A stretch of 64,000 nucleotides of DNA from Tyto alba (lineage: Eukaryota > Chordata > Aves > Strigiformes > Tytonidae): the NCBI RefSeq assembly GCF_018691265.1, contig NW_024881313.1:5857501-5921500 (forward strand), read 5' to 3'. Both the position numbers and the translations under genes were made by a program. Positions 1 to 11,600 of the stretch are shown piece after piece. The notes beneath the pieces are model-generated. The model saw only the letters and a program-made list of their open reading frames with translations. It was not told the origin of the DNA and made no database searches. Positions within the stretch are counted from its first letter, which is position 1; every line of letters begins with the position of its first letter.

Positions 1-1156
1 TAGGCTTAATAAACCACCAGAAAGTTTGGCTAAGTACATTTCACCTATATTATATCTTATCTTTCCTTAACGAAATAAAAAGGCAAGTTGTTCCTCTTAG
101 AGCCATAATTGCACAGTGCAGGTTCCTCGGCAATAAGCAGCAGCACAACTAGGCAAAAAAACCTCTCTTTAATTAAGTATGCAAGGTTGATCAGGTTAGC
201 AGTGTTTGCCTAATACACCCACTCTCCTAACAAATACTGATCTTGCTGACTTGCCTATGGGCTAATTGGGTTTTCTGGACTGTGTTGTTCACAGCCTCTT
301 TATCTAATGTGAATTAAAGTGTTTGGGAGCATCTACCACACACAGCTAAGGGATCTAGAGTATGTATAAAGGAGATTTATGAGAGAGAAGCTTCAGAAAA
401 GCCCAGCTTGGTAAAACATCTCGTTATGTCATGATGCACAGCCTCGGGAATGGAATGAATTTGCCTCCTGTATAAGGTCGTGACTTTGCTTTATACAGCA
501 ATTGGGGAAAGGTGTTTGCTCACAGTAAGCTGCTATATGCAGTTGTGGTAATGTTTAGAAGAATCCAAACAGGGTCCTAGTCTCTCTTACTGGAATAACC
601 TGCTGCTTTCATTTTCCTCAGAAGATTTCGGGATTCCCCTGATTTTAATAAGGTTTTTTACTATTCTATCATTAAAAACTGGAAGCTGAAAAGAACAGCC
701 ACAGGTGTATGGGCACTCCATGGAATCCCAGTTCTCAGAATCCCATAAAATTCTCTAGTTTAGCTTTATCATCCTTCCTTCCAGAAATAAACATCATCTT
801 AGAGGCAAATTTTGATTTCACAAGCACAAAGTCAGTTAGTATTAATTGGAGCTATGCAAGAATCAGAAGTCTACATTTTCCTTTCCTTAAGCCACATAAA
901 AGTACATATGAATTGGTATTACTGATTATGTACAGAAAGTGCAAGGGAATCATCATTATGAATTCTTTGCAGGAGAGGGATTATGAATTCTTTGCAGCAA
1001 GAGGGGATTAAAGAACTAAGATATTGCCTTTCTGATTCCCACATCTCTCCCTGTTCTTGCAAAGTGTTATATTTAATGCTAAAACTCTGTGAAATGCAAA
1101 ATAAAGAAATTTTCTTTCTTTCTGTCCCTCTTCCTGACAATTCAAACCAACCCAAG
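1..1156. other. Probable SPMIP4 intron, no exon recognised
   Basis: This stretch lies upstream of the first SPMIP4 exon I can recognise. I looked on the + strand for the preceding conserved block of the mammalian protein (the part just before the C-L-P-Y-P motif) and did not find it. Open frames here are short and lack recognisable domains. A pyrimidine-rich tract at about 1110-1135 precedes the acceptor at 1155-1156. The 5' half of the gene is presumably left of the window. Confidence 0.4.
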
Positions 1157-1341
1157 ACCACTGTGCCTGCCATTTCCCACCTCTCATCCCTACCAGACAC
1201 ACATCTCTAGGTACACCGTGTTCCCAAACTTCAGATCACTTGAGAATCGAGACACTGGGATCGATGCAAGCAGTAATCAGCCTTTCCATCCCAATATCCC
1301 TACCAAGGATTTTCATGTGACTGTTCTGAGGAAGACCACAG
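1157..1341 (+). CDS. SPMIP4: SPMIP4 (C7orf31) internal coding exon
   Basis: SPMIP4, formerly C7orf31, is a sperm microtubule inner protein: it binds inside the doublet microtubules of the flagellar axoneme. Read in the frame of the codon beginning at 1158, the exon gives a block with motifs C-L-P-F-P, H-P-Y-Q-T-H-I, N-Q-P-F-H-P and P-T-K. These align residue for residue, with few gaps, to the human C7orf31 segment containing C-L-P-Y-P, H-P-Y-H-T-H-I, Q-Q-P-F-P-P and P-T-K. The acceptor AG is at 1155-1156 after a pyrimidine-rich tract, and the donor is ACAG|GTAAGG after 1341. The exon is 185 bp, starts on the last base of a codon and ends after the first base of a glycine codon. It is open throughout. 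The assignment rests on remembered human protein sequence, so exact ends are predictions. Confidence 0.75.
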
Positions 1342-4300
1342 GTAAGGCAGCACTCTGTTGGTTTACCATTTACCCTTGAAGCTTGCTTAGAAACACTACT
1401 GAAGTCATGACTCTCTTCTACTGAAGCTTAACAGAGCCAGAATCTGAATATATCAGTGCTCAAGCTAAGCATCTTGGCTTAAATTAGAGCTCTGTGTGCT
1501 GATAGTTCCAGACGCCATGGAGGATACTTCAGCACTGAGAATGATGAATAAACCTGACTCATGTGAACACCTTGTAGCCTCAGAAGCCAACAGAGCTATT
1601 AACATAGCTGCTAATCCCCACAAAACAAGATAGGTCATTTAGTGTATCTGATATCTTTTGTCAGAGGAATAATTCTTCACAGTCCAAAACAGTGGAAGAG
1701 AAAGGAAAAAAAAATTGTATCAGTGGGATCAAAAACAATTCGGCAGTTTTGGGGCCAAAGTTATGCCTGCCATGTCTTTGCTAAAGACAACATGGGTATC
1801 CTTGAAATAAGAGCGGAATGATTTAAAAGATTTTTATCACTACACAGATGGTAAAACAAAGTCCAGGGAGAAAAAGCAACTCTTCTTATCCCTTATGAAG
1901 ACTGAGATGAAACCCTAGACATTTATTTACAGAATTCCATGTAAGCCATCATGAGGTGTTTGGTTTTAATCCCAGCAGCATTTTACCCTGAGAGTGTTTT
2001 ACATAATATATTGGAGAAAAAGGGCATGAAAATTTTGGTCTTATTCTCATTTCCCCTAGAGGCATTCTACTACATTGGGATTTTGACAGGCACTTTGTTT
2101 TGGAAGACTTTAAAGATCACCTGCATGAACTGATGAAGAGACCTTGGCAGCTGCTGACCACACAGGGTTATGGGGAATCTGGGACAGGAGAAAGCCAGCA
2201 CCTCTGTATGCCATGGCAGTGCTTGCCAGGAAGGGTTTGGAAAAAAATGTAAAACAGAAAAAGTGTATGCTGGCATGGGTAAGAAGTTTTTCTGCAGAGT
2301 AAAAACTGATAATCTTAAGCAGGTGGTCAATTTGCATTAATTAGCTGTCACTCCCAGTTATCAGCACAGTGATGTAAAGTTATGTATATAATTGGGTACA
2401 TAGGGCATTTTTAGTGGAGTACTTGTCCATCCAACCCCAAAATCTTTCCACAGAATATGTAATGCTAGTAATCATTTTTAGTCAGTTTTCACTGATTAGT
2501 AGTCAATTTACGAAACACTAATCATGTGTGGAGGTGGGTTTATAAAGCCAATTTTTCACAAGAGGATCACTGGAGGCCAAGCCCTATTTCCAGCAAAGCT
2601 TAGCAGGTTCAGAATTACTAGCCAAGGAGGAAGCCACCACTGGCACTTAGAAAATACTTTAACTCCATTTGCTGCTCCCTCCATACTGTTTGACTTCCTC
2701 TGAGATCAGGACACTCCAGTTCTCAGTCACTGAATGAGAAATCTTTGGTTAAGTACAGATAACCCAGACCACACTCACGTGACTTTTACCACTGTAAAAT
2801 TGTATTTAAAAGCTTTGTGCCTTTTCTACATCTCACATTTACAAAACTCAGAGTAGCTATTATATAGTTAATGCTGACAGCATTTTTGTGAAATAAATAA
2901 GGAGAGTGGGGCAGTAAGATGGGAGAGAAAAAGCAGTGATAGAACCAGGATTGGAAATCAAGCTCTTTCAAGCATGAACGGCAGTTTCATTTTTATAAGA
3001 CATCTAGCAGCACTCAGTTATTCCTCTGATGGTGACATTACAAGTACAGACAGCTTCACAATTCATCAAGCTTTATTGTTTGTTGTTGCTGTTTGTAAAA
3101 ATCATGCACAGAAAACGCAGGAAGAATTTTCCCTGCTGGTATGTGAGCCAATCCACAGCTCCTGCACTTGGCCATGGGAAGATGACCTTCTGCAGAGGCA
3201 GCTTTATCTGGAATAAGATCCAGCCCTCAGCTGTTTGTCACCACCTTTCTGCCTGACACAACCAGCCTTGCAGATCTTCTGGTGCAGATAATCACATTGA
3301 GTGCTTCCAAAAAGACAGCTGGGTTAATTTATATTGATTAAATGGGTAATCTGATTTAACCCTGCTGATTTTGTACCAGAGTGAAGATGAGTTCTGTCTG
3401 TAGATCCATGAGATCAGTCTCCCAAGGTAGAAGAAACATTAGCAGCAGCTCACAGAACCTCTTCCATCAGCACAGCTGTCTGTATAGTAAGCATATGTCT
3501 ACAGCTTAAAATGTGGATCCATCTGTCATTCTGATCTGTTCTAATGATGTTCCATTAGAACTTATTAAATATTTCCCCTGTAGGTAATCTATATAGGCAT
3601 GAAGTTGTCAGTATTCCCTCTGACTCCCAGAAGGCAGCTGTGCGCTGGCACACATACTTCCAAGTACATAGTTCATACAAAAAAGAGCAAAATGCCTTTG
3701 TTTTTGATCAAACTTCTCTACATCTCTTTCATGGGATACATTTCTACAGCAAGAGCTCCTGTACTGTTCCAAACACTTGCAGGCCATGAATTAGGCATCA
3801 CTCATACAAAGACTGAAAAGCTTTAGACAGTTTTCAACCATCTCAGCCGTGTATAAACAAGATCAGAAACTAGCAGGCTGTCCTGTGACTGAAGTGTTTT
3901 AAGTACTAACTACCCCTCGTAGGGCCTAGGCAAGTAGTTCTGGAGGTAAGAAAAACAAGAAGCAGCAGTAATAGCTGTCGACCATACATTTGGGGTGGCG
4001 GGGTAGGTCGTTTCAGAAACCCAGATTATGCTCTGCAGCCCTTCAAAGAAATGGGTTTGGACAGCAGTAGATCTTTGCTCCTCCTTACCACTCCACAAAT
4101 CCTGCCGACATGCTGACAGGCAGCATGATGTTCATGAATGATCGTGTTTCTACTATTCTTCAGCTTGGCTAAACACTAGTTCTTTTCCCAAACGGATGTA
4201 GCCTGAAGTTTGATGGCAGATAAAAGTCATGAATAGTGTAGGAAAAAATAGCAGTGAACAAAGAAGGATACAGCCTTTGTAAACACACAGGCTTATGGAT

Positions 4301-4765
4301 GTGGCAAGAGAAACAGTAAACAGCAGCCCATTTTAAGGCAGTCTGTAATTATGACTACAGAAGAAAGCTTGTATCACATGCAATGTTCTGCCTAGATGTG
4401 GCTACCATGGAGAACTTGCATCCAAGATATCTGAATTGAGTTCAGCTGAATTAGTACCTGTTGAATCAGAATTCCTATTCCACAGTAATACTGTACTGAA
4501 TACAATTTTTCACCACATTTTTACGTTTATTAGCATTTACTAAACACATCATTGGGGGAGGGTGATGCCACATGTGTTATTTCAAAAATTTTAAGTAGTC
4601 TTTTCCATCCAGCACAAAGAGTTATTTTATGCCTTACCTATTTCTTCTCATCCTTCAGCTTCCTAAATTTGCTGAATAAAAAGGTCAAATATGCTATTAA
4701 AATCCACCAAAGGCAGTGGCCTCTAACTCCACTTTTAAAGAGCTAGAACATAACCTCTCTGCAAG
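1342..4765 (+). other. SPMIP4 intronic DNA; expected middle exon not located
   Basis: Between the exons at 1157-1341 and 4766-4833 the human protein has about 65 residues, including a W-P-G-Q motif and a proline-lysine-rich stretch. I scanned this interval on the + strand for that block and found no convincing match. A short similarity near 2430-2455 is too weak and is bounded by stops. The phases of the two flanking exons (ends +1, starts needing one base) would require an exon here. No mobile element or RNA gene was recognised. Confidence 0.4.
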
Positions 4766-4833
4766 AGCAAACAGTGTGCTACGAAATGCTGAAAGAGCTC
4801 TGGGGATGACAACATTCAGTTGGGACTTCATAG
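4766..4833 (+). CDS. SPMIP4: SPMIP4 (C7orf31) small internal exon
   Basis: This 68-bp exon encodes 22 codons flanked by one base on each side. The peptide begins A-N-S-V-L-R-N-A-E-R and ends S-W-D-F-I. It aligns with the human C7orf31 block A-N-I-Q-R-N-L-E-R ... T-H-D-F-T. The acceptor AG is at 4764-4765 and the donor is ATAG|GTAAGC after 4833. The trailing G joins two bases of the next exon to make a glycine codon, so the phase is consistent with the exon at 5047-5121. Spacing, frame and residue match together make chance unlikely, although the exon is too short to stand alone. Its upstream partner exon was not found. Confidence 0.7.
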
Positions 4834-5046
4834 GTAAGCATTTTTTGTTAAATTAATTTTCTTGGGATAGCAATGAAAGACCACAAAGTGTTAGCTCCCA
4901 AATTTCTCAAATAAATTAATTTTTTTCTCATTTAGTAAAAAAAGGCCACACTGTAAATAATCTGAGGTTTTTCAGGGAGACTGTTCATTAATTCTGATTT
5001 TCCTAACCAATAAAAATGTGTGACAATAAAATATGTCTCCACTGAG

Positions 5047-5121
5047 GGAAAGGTCCTATGAGTCCCCTTATCCTGGACAACTATTACATGAAAGCAGCTG
5101 GCAGATTAACAGGAGAACTAG
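5047..5121 (+). CDS. SPMIP4: SPMIP4 (C7orf31) small internal exon
   Basis: This 75-bp exon opens with two bases that complete the glycine codon from 4833. It then reads K-G-P-M-S-P-L-I-L-D-N-Y-Y and continues through R-L-T-G-E-L, ending one base into the next codon. Human C7orf31 has G-P-M-D-P-L-E-L-D-D-Y-H followed by E-L-T-R-Q-I at this point. The acceptor is CACTGAG|GG and the donor is CTAG|GTGAAG. The short intron of 213 bp between this exon and the previous one holds nothing else. The match is specific and in phase with its upstream neighbour. The phase at its 3' end fits an acceptor at 7797-7798 but not one at 7766-7767. Confidence 0.72.
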
Positions 5122-6184
5122 GTGAAGACATGGAACTAATAAGTACTGCATTTACTAAGAATCTCATACTTCCACCACAAGTAACACTGGCAAGAGTATT
5201 ACCAGATTCAGCTAGCAGAATTAAACCTTCCATTTGATAATACTTAAGTGCAGGGCAAGGCTCAGTCTAAAACAGAGGCAAAAGTTCAGTATCCTAAATT
5301 CCTCCTGACACAGATGGTTGACAGAACTTCCGTAATGGATTAATGACTTGTTCAGAGTTTGCAGGGAGGAAAGTTATTGTGTTTATGTGCTTGGTTTTTA
5401 TCTTATCATTTAAAGATGCCATCAACACATGACAGCAATTTTAACGACCTTTTGCCTGGATGAGTAAGTCTCCATAAAACCGGTTGGCAGATCTCATGTG
5501 AATGGTATAGAACATATTGGCTAGATGTTCAGCTGGTGTTAAACAGGACAATCTCACTGAACTCATCAACCTACTGTCTATATTGCACATTGTGTATTTG
5601 GTAAGTGACCTATTACCGTTTCAGACTATTGACTCCTTACTAACTATACCAGTTTAAGTTCAGCAGAGTTTCCACAATTCATCCTCCTCCATTTACGGAG
5701 TGATTTGCCTTTCTTCCTTAAGGGTGCATCGGTAACATTATCATATTCTCTAGCAAAGATTTACTCTAAAAAATGCATAAAACTATACTGGAAACTCCAT
5801 GTTTATCGTCTTCAACAATTTTTATATTCTGTGAGGCCTGTATAAAAGTGAAAAGATACTATTTATATTAAGTAGTACACATGCAAATGAAGCATAAATT
5901 GGTTTATAAGCACAGCAAATGAAGTTGAGCTGTGTTTTGCTAATGCATCATTACCTGTAATGGCTTAAGCCATTCAGTGACATCTGCACATTGTCATGCA
6001 GAGCACATACACATGCCTAATTGATTGTAACTGACTAAGCAATTCCACAGGTAAAACTGAAGGAATGGATTCCTGCCCTGCTGGCTTTACAGCACTTCTG
6101 GGTTCAAACTGCACAGACATACAAGAAGCAGGATAACCGAGTAAGATGCTGTCATTTCCTTAGTTAAAGTACAAAATGGCCCTG
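5122..6184 (+). other. SPMIP4 intron, left of the LTR insertion
   Basis: No exon, RNA gene or repeat family was recognised. A perfect 16-bp palindrome lies at 5959-5974 (centre GCTTAAGC). The intron continues beyond the LTR to the terminal exon. Confidence 0.4.
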
Positions 6185-6772
6185 TGTCATGGTCTAACCC
6201 CAGCCAGCAACTAAGCCCCACACAGCCACTCGCTCACTCCACCCTGGTGGGATGGGGGAGAGAATTAGAAGGGTAAAAGTGAGAAAACTCATTGTTTGAA
6301 ATAAAGACAGTTTAACAGGTAAAGCCAAAGCCACGCGCACAAGCGAAGCAAACCAAGGGATTCATTCCCCACTGCCCCCGGGCAGGCGGGGGCTCAGCCC
6401 TCCCCAGGGCAGCCGGGATCCATCGGGCGTAACGGTGGCTTGGGAGGGGAAACGCCATCGCTCCGAACGTCCCCCGCTTCATTCTTCTTCCCCCAGTTTT
6501 ATATGCTGAGCATGACATCACATGGTATGGAATATACTTTGGGTCAGTTCGGATCAGCTACCCCAGCTCTGTCTCCTCCCAATTTTTTGTGCATCCCAGC
6601 CTACTTGCTGGTGGGGCGGTGTAAGAACCAGGAAAGACCTTGAATCTGGGTAAGCACTGCTCAGCAGTAACTGAAACATCTCTGTATTATTAACACTGTT
6701 TTCAGCACAAATCCAAAACATAGCTTCCTACAAGCTACTATGAAGAAAATTATCACAGCCAAAACCAGCACA
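6185..6772 (-). mobile_element. Solo LTR, avian ERVL-type family
   Basis: Read on the minus strand, the element starts TGTGCTGG at 6772 and ends in CA at 6185, giving 588 bp with the canonical TG...CA ends. A perfect 5-bp target duplication, CCCTG, flanks it (6180-6184 and 6773-6777). A 5-bp duplication is usual for ERVL-type elements. A TATAAA box lies at 6498-6503 on the minus strand, and the downstream R/U5 part is GC-rich. The copy at 21900-22488 is the same family over its full length. No internal retroviral sequence is present, so this is a solo LTR left by LTR-LTR recombination. It lies antisense to SPMIP4 inside an intron. Short open frames within it are not genes. Confidence 0.88.
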
Positions 6773-6777
6773 CCCTG

Positions 6778-7767
6778 GATAAAAAGTCCCCATATTGTCC
6801 TGTTTTTTTTCTACTGGATTTAAAAAAAAAAAAAAAAATCCAAGTAAGGAAAGCCCTTTTGAAATGGAATTTATAACTTTCTGATAACTGAATCCATGTA
6901 TCTGAAATGGAAAAGCTGTCTAGCTTTTTCTTCAGTATGGTGAAGAAACAAATGTTTCACTTTATGGTGATGAACGCTTTAAAGAACACTTTCAACAGCT
7001 TGTCTCTGGAAATGGAAATCCAAACTATCAGCTTACATTAATTCAAAATTGAGCAGTTTTATTGCCCTCTGGCTTCCAAAATGTGATTGGCAGAGGCCTA
7101 CACTGGGCCATACTGATTTATTCCATGTAAAGCATACACACGTTAAATATCAAACACTCAGACTGTTCAGCACAGTAACTGCTGAAGTCCATTCTTCGGC
7201 TATAGGACTCAAATGTACTTTATGTTTGAACAGTTCCTATGCAATGCAGCTTTGACTCTGCATCTGTATCCGAAGCCTCAACAGTATAAACTATTAATAC
7301 AGGGTAACAGTAGTCAAGCAGTGGGTCAAAGTGTGGTTGAGAAAGTTAAAAAGCCACATGCCAGTAAGAATGCTCAGTCCCGTTTGTAACAGCTCCTAAA
7401 AGAAGTTAAAAATACAGTAATGTAAGTCACCATTTATACTACCATATTGCTTATGAGAGCACAGTCTGGAAGAGAGATGCTTATAGAAGAAAGAAGAGAG
7501 CACAAGACACCTATACTCAATATCTTATGCATTGGGGTGGAGCAGAATATTTTCTTTTCCAAAGCATGAAGACTGACTCTAAGCTCCCTACGTGGCAGGG
7601 CAGTAATGAATGAATGGGCTGTTTCCCTTTGTCCAGGAGACCCCTAACTGAGCCATTTCATTAGTCTCAGGCAACTGTCTGCTAAAATAAGCAGTCCCTG
7701 CTAAAGTTAGAGATTTAGAGTAAGGGACTTACATGACAGTGCAAATCCTGTTACTTTTTCCATATAG
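6778..7767 (+). other. SPMIP4 intron, right of the LTR insertion
   Basis: The stretch is intronic, with a 17-base A run at 6822-6838. No exon was recognised between the LTR and the terminal SPMIP4 exon. Confidence 0.4.
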
Positions 7768-7798
7768 AAAGAAACATTTCTGCTCAGTCTCTCACAAG

Positions 7799-8591
7799 TG
7801 AGACCTCTTGACGGGCGCATTGCATGTTTACTTCAAGGTCAATGTCCCCATGAATCAATTCTGCAAGAACAGTACTCCTCCACTGTTCAGATGCCTCTGC
7901 CTTTATTCAGGGTTCCTAGTGTTGAAGGCCAGCTACTCAGGCACAACACAGTAAAATAAAAACAATGGCCAGTCTAGGTCAGCAGCATAAAGTGACAGAA
8001 AGCACAGACCAGAAATGGGATGTGAGCCAAGTGCAGGCCGCTCTATCTCAGATGTGCTACCAGAAAGTTCATTATCTGAATACAAGGCCGCCAATAAACA
8101 AACTTCAGAAAATAACTGACACATTGCAAACACAAGTATTGTATACGGGGCAGCTTTCAGGAAGGCCTGAACTTGACTCCCTTCCAAAATTTGCATGTTC
8201 CCTTTCCTACAGAGACTTCGAGCCGAGACATTTGGATCAACATACAATATGGCAAAACCCAGTTAGCCCAAGTAAGCCAGCCTTACCACTGAATGTAAAG
8301 AGTGAGGAAAGCAGAATTTTGTTGCACAAGCTTTGGCATCAAGAAGTATGTCAGCCTGCATGAAGACCAGAGGACAGGCCAAGAGAGATAGCACTGCCTG
8401 AATGGATCCCGAGCTGTGAGGCTCCTTGGCATCAGACAGCAAGGCTGGAGCTGCAGCATTCCTTCTCTAAGACAGCAGCACAAAAATGTTTTCATGATTC
8501 TGTCAGAGACACAAAGGACCTCAGAGATAACATAACTGAGGAAAAGATACACAAATTCTGTGGTTTCAATGCTTTTTATTTCTTTAACTGA
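7799..8591 (+). pseudogene. SPMIP4: SPMIP4 (C7orf31) terminal exon, disrupted reading frame
   Basis: Three blocks align in order with the human C7orf31 C-terminus. At 7801 onward R-P-L-D-G-R-I-A matches R-P-L-E-G-R-I-A. Around 8052-8270 C-Y-Q, K-I-T-D-T and S-P-S-K-P match C-Y-P, K-I-T-D-T and S-L-S-K-P. At 8403-8591 W-I-P, H-S-F-S-K-T, A-Q-K-C-F-H, K-D-L-R-D-N and the ending F-Y-F-F-N-stop match the human C-terminal end. The first block is in one frame, which meets TAA at 7955-7957. The other two share another frame, open from 7926 but interrupted by TGA at 8361-8363. Thus there is one apparent frame change in 7926-7956 and one in-frame stop. The acceptor is at 7797-7798 (phase-compatible with 5121) or 7766-7767. 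Splicing out 7951-8051 would restore the first frame but not remove the TGA. Assembly error remains possible. Confidence 0.7.
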
Positions 8592-8673
8592 CACATTCTT
8601 TGTTCCTTTAAAAATAGAGTAACAAACAAAAAGTACCTCAATACAAACTGTCTGCTCTTTCCTAGAGAACCAC

Positions 8674-8679
8674 AATAAA
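8674..8679 (+). terminator. Poly(A) signal AATAAA for SPMIP4
   Basis: A canonical AATAAA lies 83 bases after the ancestral SPMIP4 stop codon (8589-8591), at a normal distance for a short 3' UTR. No transcript evidence is available. Confidence 0.45.
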
Positions 8680-11600
8680 TTCGAACAGTAAAGAGAAGAG
8701 CAGTTAGGGTAGTCCAGGACACGTGCAGCCTATTTGAAAAGACTACAAGAGCTTGTCTTGGTCTAGAGGCTGTGAAAACATGACTTTTATTGAGGAACAC
8801 ATTAGTGGGATAAACAGTGGTTATGGAAAGAGCTGGTTCATTAAAGGCCAAATGGATTCACAGATGAGCATTACAGTCTAACTGGGAATAAATTTAGGCT
8901 GGGAAACACAAGATGATTTTTAATGGTCGCGGCAGGGAGGTTCAGGAATTCAGTGGATGAGAAGAGGATCAGAAAACGGGCTGCTTCAGAACAGACCTGA
9001 CCAGTTTATGAAAGGAGCTATGACATGGTTGCCAGCAACAGCTGGGGATCATCGTTACTGATCCAATAAGGCCCTTTGCAGGCCCTCACAAGCACCAAGC
9101 TTCCAGGTCAAAAGGACCCTGTGATGATCTGCAGGGTGTCAAACACCCATAAAGTCAGCACTGTTGCACACACACAGGGACAAACATGATGCTTGTGAGC
9201 TGTGGAGTCTCTTCTACACACAGCACATGCACAAAGCCTCCATGCTCTAAGGTTGATTGTGGCCTCTCCAAGCCTATATTTCTGTCAGACCCGTTATGGC
9301 TTGTATTTCAGACTCTTCTCTTAGCTTTTTTACTCATTTCCTAAGACAGAGATGTTTAAGAGAACTGGAAAGACCACAGAGACAGTATTTAAACTGCAGT
9401 GAAGACTGGTAGAGGGAGAATGGGGTTTAGCAATCCCTGTAGGGTTTTGAAGAATTTATAGAATTAAGCAGGTAAGCTACAGAAAATATGTAATCTGTTA
9501 TTAGGAATTAGTCCTAGAAGGCTGCAAGCACTCCATATAGTAACTAAGGATTAATAATGGGCATTAACTTGGTGGTTATAAAAATAGTTAAGAGCAAGAG
9601 ATAGGGACAGAACAGCTCTGCTGCCATGTTGTGATTACTGAGCTGTTTAGGATTCCTGAAACTGAACAAAAATCAACCAGACAAAAAAATCCCCAAATGC
9701 ATTATATTTGAACATCTTAAATCACTTTTGTAAAGCCTTTTGAAAATAAGAAAGCAGCAAAGGATACTTCAGTGGAAAGCTATCTCATGGATTAGCAACT
9801 GGCTTTGCAAAAAGAAAGCAAAGAATAAGCTTAGATTGTTATTTTCTGTGTGCTGACAGATTCATATCTCTGCTACCCAGAATTCAGGAATATAGCTAAT
9901 ATTGGTTCAATGAGTATTTTAAGGAACTTCAGACAAGTGGGGATTAGAGAAGCAGAAACAGCACATGGGCATTCATTTGGGTTTTTTAACTGCTTAATTA
10001 AATGACAGATTATTGAGGACCTGAAGAGGGAGCAAAATTATATTGTTTTTTCATTGCAGTCTTCTAAGATGTCCCATTAAGAGATCAGATATATTCCCCT
10101 CTGCCTTCAAGCAGGCTGCCAGGATCACACACTGAATATACAGCCCAAACAGAACCATGCCTCCAGCTAGCCATTATCCACTGGACCTTCCTTTACAGGA
10201 AGAGATACTAGCAATGAATCATGGCAGCAATGTAAACCCCTAATTACTTTGTTCATGTGTGAAATCTTCATGAGGCCAGTCAGGACATAGTGCCCCAGCA
10301 GTGCACTACTCTCTGAGCAAGCATTCAGAGCACAAAGGCTCAGTGGCTACCAAGAGTATATAAGGAAAATGATGTAACAGGAGTCAGAGGGCTTCCCTTC
10401 CATTAGGAGGATACTCACTTTCTATCCCACCTTTACACATCTCAGAAACAACCAGACTTTTGGGTTTTTTAAAGCAGAGATGATTAATGCATTTATTAGC
10501 ACACAAGAATAGTACAGGAGAGTATCTAGATGAGTTAGTACAAAAGTAACAGAGCGGCATAATGACAGATGAAATTTAAAAGTAAGAAGAAACATACTGA
10601 AAAGAACCGTTGAAGATAACTCAGCCACAAATGGGTTTTAAAATAGTTTTTACCTCCTGCAGGAATGATTTCAAAATAAGTGCAGACTCCTGCCTTCTGT
10701 TCTGCCTCTAGCACCATTCAGGAGAGATTAATGTTAAGCTGCAGAGAAGACAGAATATTATTTCATAATCCTTGTGTATCTTGCATTTAGTTTTGTTCAG
10801 CACATTTCATAAGTAACAAAAAGCAAAAAAAGTCTGGAAAAGAGCAACAGTTATTAAAAACAGGGGATCAGTTATGCTCTAAGAAAGGTATATGAAAACT
10901 GAACTTGTTCTTTCTGGGAAAAAAAAAAAACAAAACACAACACAACAAAACAAACCCAAACCAACCAAAAAAAAAAAAAACTCAAACCCAAACCCCCTAC
11001 AGATACAAACAAACAAACAAACAAAAATCAACAAAAAACACCAAACCAAACCAAAATAAAACAAACAACAACAAAAAAACCTGTAAGCTACAACTTAGCA
11101 ATGAGTACGTAACATTTATTAACTAAAAGCTTCATCAGTCATTTGTATCATGTAAGACACTGAATGAAAAAGATCTGGGACTTTTTGTTTGGTCAAATTC
11201 ATCAGACAAAATAAGAAACTTAGAAAGTACACTCTAATTTACTTGTTTATTCTTCTGCTTGGAACATGATGAAGGCAAAGAGCTTAGTATAGTTGTACAA
11301 AAAGGCTTAGAGACATATCCTAGGAGCTTAAGAAAAACATCTGCAATGGTAGTAGTTTGGATTAAGCGTTCTCAGTGCTCTGAGACTTCATGCTGTAGGA
11401 TAATAAGCTCACCCTGGCCAGTTTTTAGTGTCCGCAACGCATCCAGCATTGATCATTGACAGAAACAGTGTTAAACCACTAATCTGCTCTGATATTACAC
11501 TTGACATGTTCCTAATGTCATATGTAAAAACAAGTGGAAAATGAAGCTGGAATATTGAAAACGGATTCTAAAACTACCAGTCAGGTGATTTTTTGGTTAC

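Noticed and set aside
2420..2460. Weak similarity to the missing SPMIP4 exon
   Set aside because: Only about six scattered residues match, and stops lie on both sides in that frame.
8283..8851. Minus-strand frames of 130 and 91 codons
   Set aside because: They overlap the SPMIP4 terminal exon and its 3' UTR, where the + strand homology is specific.
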